Shown here: positions 1 through 8,515 of the stretch, piece by piece
How the letters are laid out: every line of letters begins with the position of its first letter
Position numbering within the stretch: the first letter of the stretch is position 1
DNA from: DATACN01 sp038215095
GTDB lineage: Bacteria > Actinomycetota > Thermoleophilia > Solirubrobacterales > Thermoleophilaceae
Assembly: GCA_038215095.1 (NCBI GenBank)
Contig: JBBQRG010000032.1
Coordinates: 1-33,384, forward strand
DNA length: 33,384 bases
Direction of reading: 5' to 3'
Made by a program: the position numbers and the translations under genes
Notes under the pieces: model-generated
Told to the model about the DNA's origin: nothing
Seen by the model: the letters and a program-made list of their open reading frames with translations, nothing else
Databases searched by the model: none

Positions 1-1179
1 CTTCTTCGCGCGCAGGTAGTCGCGGTTGTGCTCGTTGGCGATGTGCTCGATCGGGATCTGGTCGGTCACGCGCAGGCCGTAGCCCTCCAGGCCCACGATC
101 TTCTTCGGGTTGTTGGTGAGCAGGCGGATCGAGGTCAGCCCCAGGTCCACCAGGATCTGCGCGCCGATGCCGTAGTCGCGCAGGTCGGCGGGCAGGCCCA
201 GCTCGAGGTTGGCGTCCACCGTGTCGCGCCCCTCCTCCTGCAGCTTGTAGGCGCGCAGCTTGTTCAGCAGGCCGATGCCGCGGCCCTCCTGGGCGAGGTA
301 GAGCAGCACGCCCGTGCCCTCCTCCTCGATCCGCAGCAGCGCGTCCTCGAGCTGCTGGCCGCAGTCGCAGCGCAGCGAGTGGAACACGTCGCCCGTGAGG
401 CACTCGGAGTGCACGCGCACCAACACGTCCTCTTCGCCCGACACGTCCCCCTTGACCATCGCGACGTGGTGCTTCTCGTCCACCAGCGAGCGGAAGCCGA
501 CCACGCTGAACTCGCCGAACTTGGTGGGCAGCCGCGTCTCCACCACGCGCTCGATCAGCTTGTCGTGCCGGCGCCGGTAGGCGATCAGGTCGGACACGGT
601 GATCATCTTCAGGTCGTGCCGGCGGCAGTACTCGACGAGGTCGGGCACGCGCGCCATCGTGCCGTCGTCGTTCATCACCTCGCAGATCACGCCCGAGGGG
701 TTGAGGCCCGCGAGGCGCGCCAGGTCCACCGCGGCCTCGGTCTGGCCGGTGCGCTCGAGCACCCCGCCCTCCTTGGCCTTCAAGGGGAAGATGTGCCCGG
801 GCTGCACCACGTCGGCGGGCTTGGCCTGCGGGTCGATGGCCACCTGGATCGTGCGCGCGCGGTCGTGTGCCGAGATGCCGGTGCTGATGCCCTCGCGAGC
901 CTCGATCGAGACCGTGAACGCGGTCTGGAAGGGCGACTCGTTCTTCGCCGCCATCAGGTCGAGCCCAAGCTCGTCGCAGCGGTCGGGGGTCAGCGCCAGG
1001 CAGATCAGCCCGCGCCCGTGGGTGGCCATGAAGTTGATCGCCTCGGGGGTGGCGAACTGGGCGGCCAGGGTCAGGTCGCCCTCGTTCTCGCGGTCCTCGG
1101 CGTCGCAGACCACGACCATTCGGCCCTCGCGCACGTCCTCGAGCGCCTCCTCGATCGCGGCGAACGGCCGCTCGCTCAT
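1..1179 (-). CDS. ribBA: RibBA: DHBP synthase / GTP cyclohydrolase II (partial at left edge)
   Basis: Bifunctional riboflavin enzyme. The N-terminal half (about residues 1-200) makes 3,4-dihydroxy-2-butanone 4-phosphate from ribulose 5-phosphate; the C-terminal half is the zinc-dependent GTP cyclohydrolase II. Both are cytosolic. Seen directly: the RibB acidic motif AEDRENEGD near residue 26-34, HGRGLICL, and in the second half the zinc-site stretch SLRCDCGQQL followed by EGRGIGL. The frame is open to base 1 after 393 codons, so only a short C-terminal tail is missing compared with the usual roughly 400-420 residues. The ATG (1179-1177) overlaps the ribE stop as ATGA, so the two are translationally coupled. 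It is third in ribD-ribE-ribBA; ribH would be expected beyond the edge. Confidence 0.96.
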   Translation of the reverse strand, partial: MSERPFAAIEEALEDVREGRMVVVCDAEDRENEGDLTLAAQFATPEAINFMATHGRGLICLALTPDRCDELGLDLMAAKNESPFQTAFTVSIEAREGISTGISAHDRARTIQVAIDPQAKPADVVQPGHIFPLKAKEGGVLERTGQTEAAVDLARLAGLNPSGVICEVMNDDGTMARVPDLVEYCRRHDLKMITVSDLIAYRRRHDKLIERVVETRLPTKFGEFSVVGFRSLVDEKHHVAMVKGDVSGEEDVLVRVHSECLTGDVFHSLRCDCGQQLEDALLRIEEEGTGVLLYLAQEGRGIGLLNKLRAYKLQEEGRDTVDANLELGLPADLRDYGIGAQILVDLGLTSIRLLTNNPKKIVGLEGYGLRVTDQIPIEHIANEHNRDYLRAKK

Positions 1180-1751
1180 GCGCCCACCTTCGCCACGAGC
1201 TTCTCGACGTACTTGGCCAGCACGTCCACCTCGAGGTTCACCGTGCGCCCCGGCGACGCTTCGCCGAGTGTGGTGCGCTCGAGCGTCTCCGGGATCAGCG
1301 AGACCGTGAAGCCGTCGTCGTCCACCTCGAACACGGTAAGCGACACGCCGTCCACGGCGATCGAGCCCTTCTCGACCACGTAGCGCAGCAGCTCGGCCGG
1401 AGCGGACACGCGCACGACGCGGGCGAAGCCCTCCTCGGTAACCGAGTCCACCGTGCCGGTGCCGTCCACGTGGCCCTGCACCACGTGGCCGCCCATGGGG
1501 TCGCCGGCGCGCAAAGGCAGCTCGACGTTGACGTGGTGGCCGGGCGCGAGCTCGCCCAGCGAGGTGCGCCGCAGCGTCTCCGGCATCACGTCGGCGCCGA
1601 AGCCTCCGTCCCCCACGCCGGTGGCAGTCAGGCAGACGCCGTTCACGGACACCGAGTCACCCTCGGCCACGTCGAGCGCGGCCTCGAGCCGCAGCCGGCC
1701 CTCGTCGAGCGCGGCAACGCGTGCGGTCCCCTGGATCAGGCCGGTGAACAA
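1176..1751 (-). CDS. ribE: Riboflavin synthase, alpha chain
   Basis: Dismutates two 6,7-dimethyl-8-ribityllumazine molecules into riboflavin plus the pyrimidinedione; cytosolic, normally a trimer. The 191 residues form the family's two tandem lumazine-binding beta-barrels: the first opens with MFTGLIQG and has VNGVCLT, the second (from about residue 88) has GGHVVQGHVDG and DGVSLT. The start is TTG at 1751-1749. It is chosen because it begins the invariant MFTG and is preceded by AAGGAG seven bases upstream; that ribosome site lies inside the last codons of ribD. The stop overlaps the ribBA start (ATGA). Length is slightly below the usual 200-215 residues but both domains are intact. The gene is called ribC in some species. 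Confidence 0.96.
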   Translation of the reverse strand: MFTGLIQGTARVAALDEGRLRLEAALDVAEGDSVSVNGVCLTATGVGDGGFGADVMPETLRRTSLGELAPGHHVNVELPLRAGDPMGGHVVQGHVDGTGTVDSVTEEGFARVVRVSAPAELLRYVVEKGSIAVDGVSLTVFEVDDDGFTVSLIPETLERTTLGEASPGRTVNLEVDVLAKYVEKLVAKVGA

Positions 1752-1752
1752 C

Positions 1753-2868
1753 TCACCACTCCTTCAGCCTCGCGGTGATCAGCACGTCGTCCTCGATGCG
1801 CTCCATCTCCGTGGAGATGGCCCGCGCGGCTCCGGCGATCGGGCCGGTGCCGAGGCCCTCCACGGCTGTGCGCGCCTCGCGGCCGCCGGCCAGGAGCGGC
1901 GCCACGAACATGCGCACCTCGTCGATCTCGCCGGCCTCGAGGAACGCGCCGGTCAGGTGCGGGCCGCCCTCGAGCAGCAGCGACTGGATCTCGCGCGAGC
2001 CAAGCTCGTCGAGCGCCGAGCCCACGCGGGCGGCCTCGTTCTGGCCGCTCACCACGATCACCTCGACGCCGGCCGCCTCGAGCGCCTGCACCGCCGTGCG
2101 GCTGGCGGCGCGGCCGCAGACCAGGATCACGGGCACCTCCTTGGCGCTCGCCACGAGCCGGCTGCCGAGCGGCAGCCGAGCCTCGGAGTCGAACACCACA
2201 CGCTGGGGCTGGCGCGCGACCCCCTCGATGCGAGCGGTCAGCCTGGGATCGTCGTTCAGCGCGGTGCCGATGCCCACGGCCGCGGCGTCGGACTCCGCGC
2301 GCCAGCGGTGGGCCCGGGCGCGGCTCGCCTGGCCCGAGATCCACTGCGAGTCGCCTGTGCGGGTGGCCACCTTGCCGTCCAGCGTCATCGCCGACTTCAT
2401 GATCACGAGCGGCCGCCCGGTACGGGCGTGCTTGCGAAAGGGCTGGTTGAGCATTCTGGCGGCGCAGCCGAGGGCGCCGTCGTGGACGTCCACCTGGATG
2501 CCCTCGTCGCGGAGGATGCCGAGGCCGCGTCCGGCGGCCTTCTCGGTGGGGTCGTCGGAGGCGATCACCACGCGCCTGATGCCCGCCTCCACGATCGCGT
2601 CGGTGCAGGGAGGCGTGCGGCCCTGGTGGCAGCACGGCTCGAGCGACACGTACAACGTCGCGCCGGTGGGATCCTCGTCACACGCCGCGAGGGCGGCGCG
2701 CTCGGCGTGAGGGTGGCCGGGGGCCTCGTGAAAGCCCTCTCCGATCAGGCGCTCGTCCTTGACCACGACGGCCCCCACGAGCGGGTTCGGGCTGGTGCGC
2801 CCGCGGGCTCGCGCGGCGAGCTCGAGGGTCCGCTGCAGGTGCTGCGCGTCGCTTTCGATGGCCGTCAT
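1753..2868 (-). CDS. ribD: RibD: pyrimidine deaminase / uracil reductase
   Basis: Carries out the second and third steps of riboflavin synthesis: deamination of the GTP cyclohydrolase product and NADPH-dependent reduction of the ribosyl side chain. 371 residues, the normal length. The N-terminal cytidine-deaminase fold shows the zinc ligands and catalytic Glu in HAERAAL (about residues 54-60) and the second zinc motif PCCHQGRTPPC. The C-terminal reductase (about residues 150-371) contains MTLDGKVATRTGDSQWISG, the usual RibD signature. First gene of the rib operon, with 1 nt between its stop and the ribE start. Only 44 nt separate its ATG from the divergent GT39-like gene. No FMN riboswitch fits there, so the operon is probably driven by a simple promoter. 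Confidence 0.96.
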   Translation of the reverse strand: MTAIESDAQHLQRTLELAARARGRTSPNPLVGAVVVKDERLIGEGFHEAPGHPHAERAALAACDEDPTGATLYVSLEPCCHQGRTPPCTDAIVEAGIRRVVIASDDPTEKAAGRGLGILRDEGIQVDVHDGALGCAARMLNQPFRKHARTGRPLVIMKSAMTLDGKVATRTGDSQWISGQASRARAHRWRAESDAAAVGIGTALNDDPRLTARIEGVARQPQRVVFDSEARLPLGSRLVASAKEVPVILVCGRAASRTAVQALEAAGVEVIVVSGQNEAARVGSALDELGSREIQSLLLEGGPHLTGAFLEAGEIDEVRMFVAPLLAGGREARTAVEGLGTGPIAGAARAISTEMERIEDDVLITARLKEW

Positions 2869-2912
2869 TGACTCGCGGGTCAGGATAGTCCTTGGGCACT
2901 ACTCTGCCGCGA

Positions 2913-4751
2913 ATGCAGCGCTTTCTGCTCGCGCTCATCCTGGCTCTGGGGCTCGCGATCCGGGTGTGGCACAACGACTACGGGCTGCCCTACATCTGGG
3001 GCGTCGACGAGGGCACGCACTTCGCCAACCGCGCGGTGGCGATGTTCCGTGAGGGCCTCGACCCGGGCTACTACCAGAACCCCGCGGCCTACACCTACGT
3101 GCTGTTCGCGCTGCTGCGCGTGATGTACGGGCCGCTCAGCTTCGTCTTCCACCTGCCGTGGGGCAACGTGACCGAGCAGTTCAACAAGGACCCGAGCCAG
3201 ATCTGGGTCGTGGCTCGCACGCTGGCGGCCGTGCTCTGCGTGGGCGGGGTGGCGGCCACGTACGCGGCGGCGCGGCGCATCTGGGGCGCTCGCGAGGCCC
3301 TGGTGGCCGCGGCGATCCTCGCCTTCGCCTTCCTGCCGGTCTCGTACTCGCGCATCGCCGTGACCGACGTGGGAGCTCTGATCGGCGTGTCGCTGTCGGT
3401 GCTCGGCTCCGTGCGCGCCTACGAGCGCGGCCGCCTGCGCGACTACGCCCTGGCCGGCGCCGCCGCGGGCCTGGCGCTGGCCTTCAAGTACACGGCCGGC
3501 CTGGTGCTGCTGCCGCTCGGCATCGCGGCGCTGGCGCGGCTGCGGGCCGACCGCGCCCGCGCGCTCGCCGGCCTGGCCGCCGGCGCCGGGCTGGCCGCGC
3601 TCGTGTTCGTGGCGCTCAATCCCTACCTGCTGACGTCGGCCGGCCGCTTCTGGAGCGACCTGCGCGACCAGGCCCAGGTGGCCGCCGACCAGCCGAAGCC
3701 CGGCCAGCAGCAGAACGGCGTGGCGTACTACCTGGACAGCCTCACCTGGGGCCTCGGCTGGCTGGCCGCAGCCGCCGCGCTGGCCGGTGCCGCGCTCGAG
3801 CTGCGGCGCGACCTCGTGCGTGGGCTGATGCTGGCCCTGATGCCTGTGGCGCTGTTCGTGTACCTGTGCACGCAGTCGCGCTACTTCGGGCGCTGGCTGC
3901 TGCCCGCCTACCCCCTGCTGGCGATGCTCGCGGCCAGCGCGCTGACGCAGGCGGCCGGCTGGGTGGCCCGCGCCCGGCGCGCTCCCCACTGGGTCGCGCC
4001 CGCGCTGCTGGCCGCCGTGACTCTGGTGGTGCTGGCCCAGCCGCTCGCGGCGGACGTGCGCAGCGGGATCGTGCTGGGGCGCGACGACACGCGCCAGCAG
4101 GTGCGCGACTACCTCAGCCGCCAGTTCCCGCCCGAGCTACGCGTGTCGGTGGAGCCCGCCGTGCCGGGCCGCTGGTACCGCAACAACCCCGAGGGGCGCC
4201 TGCCCCCGTGGCTCAGGCGCTGCGCGCGCGACCCGAACTGGCTGCTGCCCGGTGGGCTGCCCTGGGACCGCCCCGGCTGGTCCTATCCCGGGCCCGGGGA
4301 GCGGCGCGTGTGCGCGCGCTTTCGCCCCGGTCAGTTCGCCCGCCCCGACGGCGGCGTGCGCGCCTCGGCCTACCAGCTGGTGCTCGCCCCCCAAGTGGTC
4401 GACGACTACCGCTTCTACGGCTACTGCCACGTGGTCACCTTCGGCACCGTGCGCGAGCGCACCGCCGTGCTTGGCGACGCCGCCGTGGACGGCTACTACC
4501 AGCGCCTGGAGCGCGAGGCGGTCGTCGAGCGCCGCTTCTCCCCGTACGACAAGGGCGCCAAGCCGGAGCCATTCGACTTCGACAAGTCCTTCAACTACTA
4601 CCCGGCCGCCTACCACCGGCCCGGCCCGGTGGCGACGGTCTACCGACTGCGCAACTGCCGCCAGGCGTTCGGGGCACCCGTGATCCAGGTGCCGCGCGCC
4701 CGCGAGCTGGCCCCGTTCGCGCCACGAAGACCGACCGCGCCCGCGGAGTGA
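2913..4751 (+). CDS. GT39/ArnT-like membrane glycosyltransferase (GT-C fold)
   Basis: Integral membrane protein, 612 residues, with about ten hydrophobic segments in the first 400 and a long soluble C-terminal part rich in Tyr, Trp and Arg. The first extracytoplasmic loop carries WGVDEGTH with the acidic pair D32-E33, the position of the catalytic acidic motif in GT39/GT83 enzymes that transfer a sugar from a lipid-phosphate carrier outside the membrane. Acceptor and sugar cannot be read from the sequence. The ATG at 2913 is preferred over the longer TTG at 2892 because translation then starts directly with the first membrane helix (MQRFLLALILALG). It is divergent from ribD and convergent with the GH6-like gene ending at 4794, and is probably the left border gene of the glycan locus. 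Confidence 0.8.
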   Translation: MQRFLLALILALGLAIRVWHNDYGLPYIWGVDEGTHFANRAVAMFREGLDPGYYQNPAAYTYVLFALLRVMYGPLSFVFHLPWGNVTEQFNKDPSQIWVVARTLAAVLCVGGVAATYAAARRIWGAREALVAAAILAFAFLPVSYSRIAVTDVGALIGVSLSVLGSVRAYERGRLRDYALAGAAAGLALAFKYTAGLVLLPLGIAALARLRADRARALAGLAAGAGLAALVFVALNPYLLTSAGRFWSDLRDQAQVAADQPKPGQQQNGVAYYLDSLTWGLGWLAAAAALAGAALELRRDLVRGLMLALMPVALFVYLCTQSRYFGRWLLPAYPLLAMLAASALTQAAGWVARARRAPHWVAPALLAAVTLVVLAQPLAADVRSGIVLGRDDTRQQVRDYLSRQFPPELRVSVEPAVPGRWYRNNPEGRLPPWLRRCARDPNWLLPGGLPWDRPGWSYPGPGERRVCARFRPGQFARPDGGVRASAYQLVLAPQVVDDYRFYGYCHVVTFGTVRERTAVLGDAAVDGYYQRLEREAVVERRFSPYDKGAKPEPFDFDKSFNYYPAAYHRPGPVATVYRLRNCRQAFGAPVIQVPRARELAPFAPRRPTAPAE

Positions 4752-4762
4752 GCCCCCCCGGG

Positions 4763-4791
4763 CCGGCCGCGTCCACGGCGTCGCCGGCCGG
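4763..4791. terminator. Hairpin between convergent genes
   Basis: Seven-base perfect stem CCGGCCG (4763-4769) / CGGCCGG (4785-4791) with a 15-nt loop, in the 42-nt gap between the GT39-like stop (4751) and the GH6-like stop (4794). No T-run follows on either side. The position suggests a shared bidirectional terminator, but GC-rich stems arise easily in this genome. Confidence 0.45.
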
Positions 4792-4793
4792 AG

Positions 4794-5921
4794 CTACTCC
4801 CAGTGCGCGCGCTTGGCCATCAGCAGGGCGCGCTCTGTCCACCAGGCGCCGGTCTTCGGCCCGCCGTTGCAGTTGCCGTTCGAGAAACCCGGGCGCTCGA
4901 TCCACAGGTAGGCGTCCACGACCGGGTCCGCCGTGTTCGTGCCGGGCTGGGCCCCGAGCGCCTCGGTCGGCGGGTTGCACCAGACGTTGATCGTGCGCCA
5001 GAGGTGCTTCGAGCGGCTGATCCACTTGCGGTAGTGCAGCGGCCCGTTGCCGTTGTGCGAGGTGTTGATGATGCAGTGCTTGCCGCCCACGAGGCGCGAG
5101 ACGTCGCGGCAGTGCTGGACGTTGTGGCGGGTCGTGTCCTGGTGCGTCGCGTTCACCATGAAGCCGCGCACCTTCGCGATGCCGATCGCCCGCAGCTTGC
5201 GCGCCACCACCTTCGGCTGCTCCCAGTCCGAGGCGCCGCCCTCCAGGTAGACCGTTGCGTTCGGCAGCTTGGAGAGCACGTCCACGCCGTAGCGCAGCAT
5301 CTTCACCCGTGCCTTGCGGCGGCTCTTGGCGAGGCAGTCGATCGTGCCGAGCGAGTCCGGCTCGAACGCGATCACGACACGGCGCTGGCCGACCGCGCGT
5401 GCAAAGCCGCGGATCCAGCTGCGATAGATGGCGTCACCGCGCCTCCCGCCGCCCGTGTAGTGCGGGTTGCAGGCCTTGCCCTCGTGACGCATCGATACGA
5501 GCTGCGGTACCGCCCCGGGCTGCTCGCCGTCCATGCGCGCGAAGTAGGAGCGCATGGTGCGCTCGGGGTTGGTGTGGCCTGCCCAGTCGCCGAACCACTT
5601 GAACTGCGGGTTGCGGGCGATCTTCATGATCAGCGCCGCCTCGCCCGGATGGTGCGTGTGCTGCAGGTAGCGATACTCGCGCCACGCGGGCGCCCACTCC
5701 CGGTCGACGAACCAGTTGGCGCCAACGAGCGGGTTGGGCGCGGCCGGATTCACCCCGTGCGGATCAGGCGCCTGCGCGCGAGCTAACGGAGCGACGACGA
5801 GCAACACGAGAAGAGCAAGAGCGAGCCCTAGCCCGATGGCATAGGGGGCGCGGGGCAACGCGGGGGACGCGGCTGGCCTGGGAGCCGACCTCGAGAGCGC
5901 GATCGTTCTCGTTACGTACAT
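4794..5921 (-). CDS. Secreted GH6-like protein 1, degenerate active site
   Basis: 375 residues. An N-terminal hydrophobic segment (about 27-50, ending ARAQ) looks like a signal peptide or anchor; the rest is a GH6 (cellobiohydrolase/endoglucanase) fold. Family landmarks: NPLVGANWFVD (63-73), FEPDSLG (186-192), YLEGG (225-229), NTSHNGNGP (286-294), CNPP (315-318), WIERPGFSNG (340-349). The proton-donor Asp of EPDS is kept (D189). From recalled Thermobifida Cel6A, positions equivalent to Y73, D79, D156, K259, E263 and D265 are here M144, A150, E227, E342, F346 and N348. An ordinary cellulase activity is therefore doubtful; glycan binding or an altered reaction is possible. The ATG at 5921 lies 10 nt inside the upstream GH6-like gene, so it has no promoter of its own. 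Last gene of the minus-strand run. Confidence 0.85.
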   Translation of the reverse strand: MYVTRTIALSRSAPRPAASPALPRAPYAIGLGLALALLVLLVVAPLARAQAPDPHGVNPAAPNPLVGANWFVDREWAPAWREYRYLQHTHHPGEAALIMKIARNPQFKWFGDWAGHTNPERTMRSYFARMDGEQPGAVPQLVSMRHEGKACNPHYTGGGRRGDAIYRSWIRGFARAVGQRRVVIAFEPDSLGTIDCLAKSRRKARVKMLRYGVDVLSKLPNATVYLEGGASDWEQPKVVARKLRAIGIAKVRGFMVNATHQDTTRHNVQHCRDVSRLVGGKHCIINTSHNGNGPLHYRKWISRSKHLWRTINVWCNPPTEALGAQPGTNTADPVVDAYLWIERPGFSNGNCNGGPKTGAWWTERALLMAKRAHWE

Positions 5922-7177
5922 CTGCCTCCGCAGAAGCCCAGCAAGCGCGGGGAGTATTGCCTGAAATGCCCGTTGGTGGTTCCGCGCGGGGGCTCGAGCC
6001 AGTTGGTCTGGTAGGTGCCGAACATGAGCGCGCGCTCGGGCCAGAAGGTGCCGATCGGCAGCGGTCCGCCGTTGCACGACCCGGCGGAGTAGCCGGGCCG
6101 GCCGATGTACATGTAGGCGTCGACCCTGTCGGGGCGTGCCGTGGCCGTGGTGGGCGACGGGCCGAGGCCACGCTTCAGCGGGTGGCACCACACGTTGAGG
6201 GTGCGCCAGATGTGCCGGCTGCGGCTGATCCACTTGCGCACGTGCACCGGGCCGCGCCCGTTGAAGGACGTCGAGATGATGAAGTGCTTGCCGCCGGTCC
6301 GGCGCGAGATCTGCAGGCCGTGCTTGATGTTCTCGCCGGTCCAGTCGTAGTGCGTGACGTTGAGCATGAAGCCGCGCACCTTGCGGATGCCGATGTAGCG
6401 CAGCTGCCAGGCGGTCTTCTTGGCGGGCTCCCAGTCAGCGGCGCCGGCCTCGAGGTAGATCGTCGCGTTCGGCATCTTCTTCGAGAACACGTCGACGCCG
6501 TAGCGGAGCAGCTTCAGGCGCGCCATGCGGCGGCTCTTCTTCTGGCACTCGAGCGTGCCGAGCGAGTCGGGCTCGAAGGCGATCACCACGCGGGCGTCAC
6601 CCACGGACTCGGCGAACTTGCGGTACCACTTGCGCGTGGCCGCGTCCTCCTTGCGCCCGCCACCGGTGTAGTGCGGGTTGCACTGCTTGGCCTGGGCGCG
6701 GAGCACGGTCATCAGCGGAATCGTGCCCGGCTGCAGCGCGGCGACGCAGTTCAGGTACTCGTGGATCTTCTTGGTGAAGTGCGGGCGCGTGAACTTGCCG
6801 AACCAGCGAAAGCGCGGCGCGCCGGCCGTCTTCCACATCAGGTTCGCCTCGTTGTCGCGGCCCCGGCGCTTGAAGCGCGAGTAGGCCAGCCACTGGGGCT
6901 CCACGGGGTCCACGAACCAGCGCTGGCCGACGAGCGGGTTGGGGGCCGCCGGGCTGACGCCCTGGGGGTCGACCTGCGGGAACCCGTGCGGCTTGCCCGC
7001 GGTCTTGCAGTCCCGCAGCACGGCCGGAGTCGGGTCCTGGCCTGCCACCGGCTGGATGTCGGGCGCGGGCCCGTACTTCGGCTCGGGCGGCGGGCCGAGC
7101 GGCAGCTGGGCCAACGCGGCCGCTGGCGCCACGAGCGCGCAGAGGACTACCAGCAGGGCTGTGGCCAAGCGGGACAC
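5912..7177 (-). CDS. Secreted GH6-like protein 2, degenerate active site
   Basis: 421 residues with a clear signal peptide (MSRLATALLVVLCALVAPAAALAQ would be cleaved after ALA). It has a Pro-rich linker to about residue 70, then the GH6 fold: NPLVGQRWFVDP (80-91), FEPDSLG (201-207), YLEAG (241-245), STSFNGRGP (302-310). D204 keeps the proton-donor position. The other active-site positions are changed: L159 for the Tyr, Q165 for the assisting Asp, E243 for Asp, and G359, Y363, A365 for the Lys/Glu/Asp of the WIKRPGESDG loop of typical actinobacterial GH6 enzymes. A Cys-containing tail of about 35 residues follows the catalytic fold. The GTG at 7177 is the first possible start. Exactly 25 nt upstream lies an AAAACCACG element shared with GH6-like gene 3. 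Confidence 0.85.
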   Translation of the reverse strand: MSRLATALLVVLCALVAPAAALAQLPLGPPPEPKYGPAPDIQPVAGQDPTPAVLRDCKTAGKPHGFPQVDPQGVSPAAPNPLVGQRWFVDPVEPQWLAYSRFKRRGRDNEANLMWKTAGAPRFRWFGKFTRPHFTKKIHEYLNCVAALQPGTIPLMTVLRAQAKQCNPHYTGGGRKEDAATRKWYRKFAESVGDARVVIAFEPDSLGTLECQKKSRRMARLKLLRYGVDVFSKKMPNATIYLEAGAADWEPAKKTAWQLRYIGIRKVRGFMLNVTHYDWTGENIKHGLQISRRTGGKHFIISTSFNGRGPVHVRKWISRSRHIWRTLNVWCHPLKRGLGPSPTTATARPDRVDAYMYIGRPGYSAGSCNGGPLPIGTFWPERALMFGTYQTNWLEPPRGTTNGHFRQYSPRLLGFCGGRCT

Positions 7178-7202
7178 GACTTCTCTTATCGGCGGCTAGC
7201 CG

Positions 7203-7211
7203 CGTGGTTTT
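7203..7211 (-). promoter_or_regulatory. AAAACCACG element upstream of GH6-like gene 2
   Basis: Read on the minus strand, AAAACCACG lies exactly 25 nt before the GTG at 7177. Eleven bases later comes CGATAA. The same block with the same distances (AAAACCACG, 11 nt, CGATTA, 8 nt, GTG) precedes GH6-like gene 3. It could be a promoter or activator site, or sequence left over from the duplication. The 80-nt gap (7178-7257) also holds short palindromes at 7192-7203 and 7217-7230. Confidence 0.4.
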
Positions 7212-7257
7212 GAGCGCGGCGCATGCGCCGGCGGACAACTTGGCGTGAGGGCATGGG

Positions 7258-8490
7258 TCAGCCCCTGCAGCGGCGCTCTGGCGAGCTCGTCTTGTAGCTG
7301 CCGCCGACCGGCGCGCCCAGGTGGCAGAGCGAGATGCGCCGGTTGAAGCCGAAGTGGCTGCCCTTCGGAGGCCGCACGTAGCTGGTCGCGTACTTGGCGA
7401 ACATCAGGCCGCGGGCGGGCCACCACTCGCCGTCCTTGGGGGCGCCGTTGCATTTGCCGGCTCCGGAGATCCCCGGCCGGTTGAGCCACAGGAACGCGTC
7501 GACCTTGTTGTAGCCGGTGGACGTGGCGGGCGCCGGTCCCAGGCCGCGGTAGCGCACGTTGCAGAACACGTTGATCACGCGGCGGTTCTTCGCGCGGTAG
7601 TGCACCGGCCCGCGGCCGTTGTAGGAGGTCGACACCACGAACGGCTTGCCGCCGAGGCGCTTCGACACCTGGTTGCCGTAGCGGATGTTGTCGGTGGTCC
7701 AGTCGAAGTGCGTGACGTTCACCATGAAGCCGCGCACCTTCGAGATGCCTAGGTACCTGAGCATCTTGGCCGTGAAGGCGGGGCTCTTCCAGTCCGACGC
7801 CGTGCCCTCGAGATAGATCGTCGCGTTCGGCAGCTTGGACAGCACGTCCACGCCGTACCGCAGCAGCCTCTTGCGCGATGCGCGGCGGGACTTGGCGAGG
7901 CAGTCGATCGTGCCGATCGAGTCGGGCTCGTAGGCGATGATGACGCGGGCGTTGCCCACGGCTGCGGCGAAGTCGCGGTACCACTTCATGGTCCGCTGGT
8001 CCTCGGCCACGCCGCCGCCCGTGTAGTGCGGGTTGCACTGCGAGGCCTGTGCGCGCAGCACGTCCATGACCGGCACCGACCCCGGCTGCATCCACTGGGC
8101 GCAGTTGAGGAAGTCGTGAACCTTCTCGCTGAAGTGCGGGCTCGTGAAGCGGCCGAACCACACGCCGCGCGAGGTGTTGGCGATCCGGCCGATGAGCTGC
8201 GCCTTGCCGGTCTGGCCCTGTCGCTCGTAGGACCGCATCTGCGCGTAGGCGGGGTCCTTGATCTTGTTCACGTAGAGGTCGAGTCCCGCAAGCGGGTTCG
8301 GCGAGCTCGCGCTCACCCCGCGCGGATCGGCGCCGTTGCCCGGCGCGGCGGGGCTCCCGCCCTGGCCGCAGAAGCGGGTAGCTGCGGGAACACCGTGGCT
8401 GTCCTGGGCGGCAGCGGGCACCACCGCCGCCGGAACGGCGAGCGCACAGAGGATGGTCAGGGCAGCGACTGTTTTCGAGCGTGAGGTCAC
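7258..8490 (-). CDS. Secreted GH6-like protein 3, degenerate active site
   Basis: 410 residues; first of the three tandem GH6-like genes in transcription order. Signal peptide to about residue 29 (ending PAAAQD). GH6 landmarks: NPLAGLDLYV (65-74), YEPDSIG (187-193), YLEGT (226-230), STSYNGRGP (287-295), DAFLWLNRPG (331-340). The proton donor is kept as D190. The other active-site positions read L145, Q151, E228, N337, I341 and G343 where active GH6 enzymes have Tyr, Asp, Asp, Lys, Glu and Asp. It shares with protein 2 a C-terminal extension containing a PP(K/R)G motif. GTG start at 8490. The upstream 79 nt hold the inverted repeat GGTAGC-N10-GCTACC and the AAAACCACG element, suggesting regulation separate from the oxidoreductase gene before it. 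Confidence 0.85.
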   Translation of the reverse strand: MTSRSKTVAALTILCALAVPAAVVPAAAQDSHGVPAATRFCGQGGSPAAPGNGADPRGVSASSPNPLAGLDLYVNKIKDPAYAQMRSYERQGQTGKAQLIGRIANTSRGVWFGRFTSPHFSEKVHDFLNCAQWMQPGSVPVMDVLRAQASQCNPHYTGGGVAEDQRTMKWYRDFAAAVGNARVIIAYEPDSIGTIDCLAKSRRASRKRLLRYGVDVLSKLPNATIYLEGTASDWKSPAFTAKMLRYLGISKVRGFMVNVTHFDWTTDNIRYGNQVSKRLGGKPFVVSTSYNGRGPVHYRAKNRRVINVFCNVRYRGLGPAPATSTGYNKVDAFLWLNRPGISGAGKCNGAPKDGEWWPARGLMFAKYATSYVRPPKGSHFGFNRRISLCHLGAPVGGSYKTSSPERRCRG

Positions 8491-8515
8491 GGCCGAAGTA
8501 ATCGACCGGGGCCGC

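Noticed and set aside
2869..2912. FMN riboswitch upstream of ribD
   Set aside because: Only 44 nt separate ribD from the divergent gene, and none of the conserved RFN blocks is present.
7192..7230. Short palindromes GCGGCTAGCCGC and CGGCGCATGCGCCG before GH6-like gene 2 as operators
   Set aside because: They share no half-site with the GGTAGC repeats, and GC-rich palindromes of 12-14 nt are expected by chance here.
4794..8490. Ordinary cellulases for cellulose catabolism
   Set aside because: Nearly all catalytic-site residues other than the proton donor are replaced, no carbohydrate-binding module is seen, and the neighbours are glycan biosynthesis genes.
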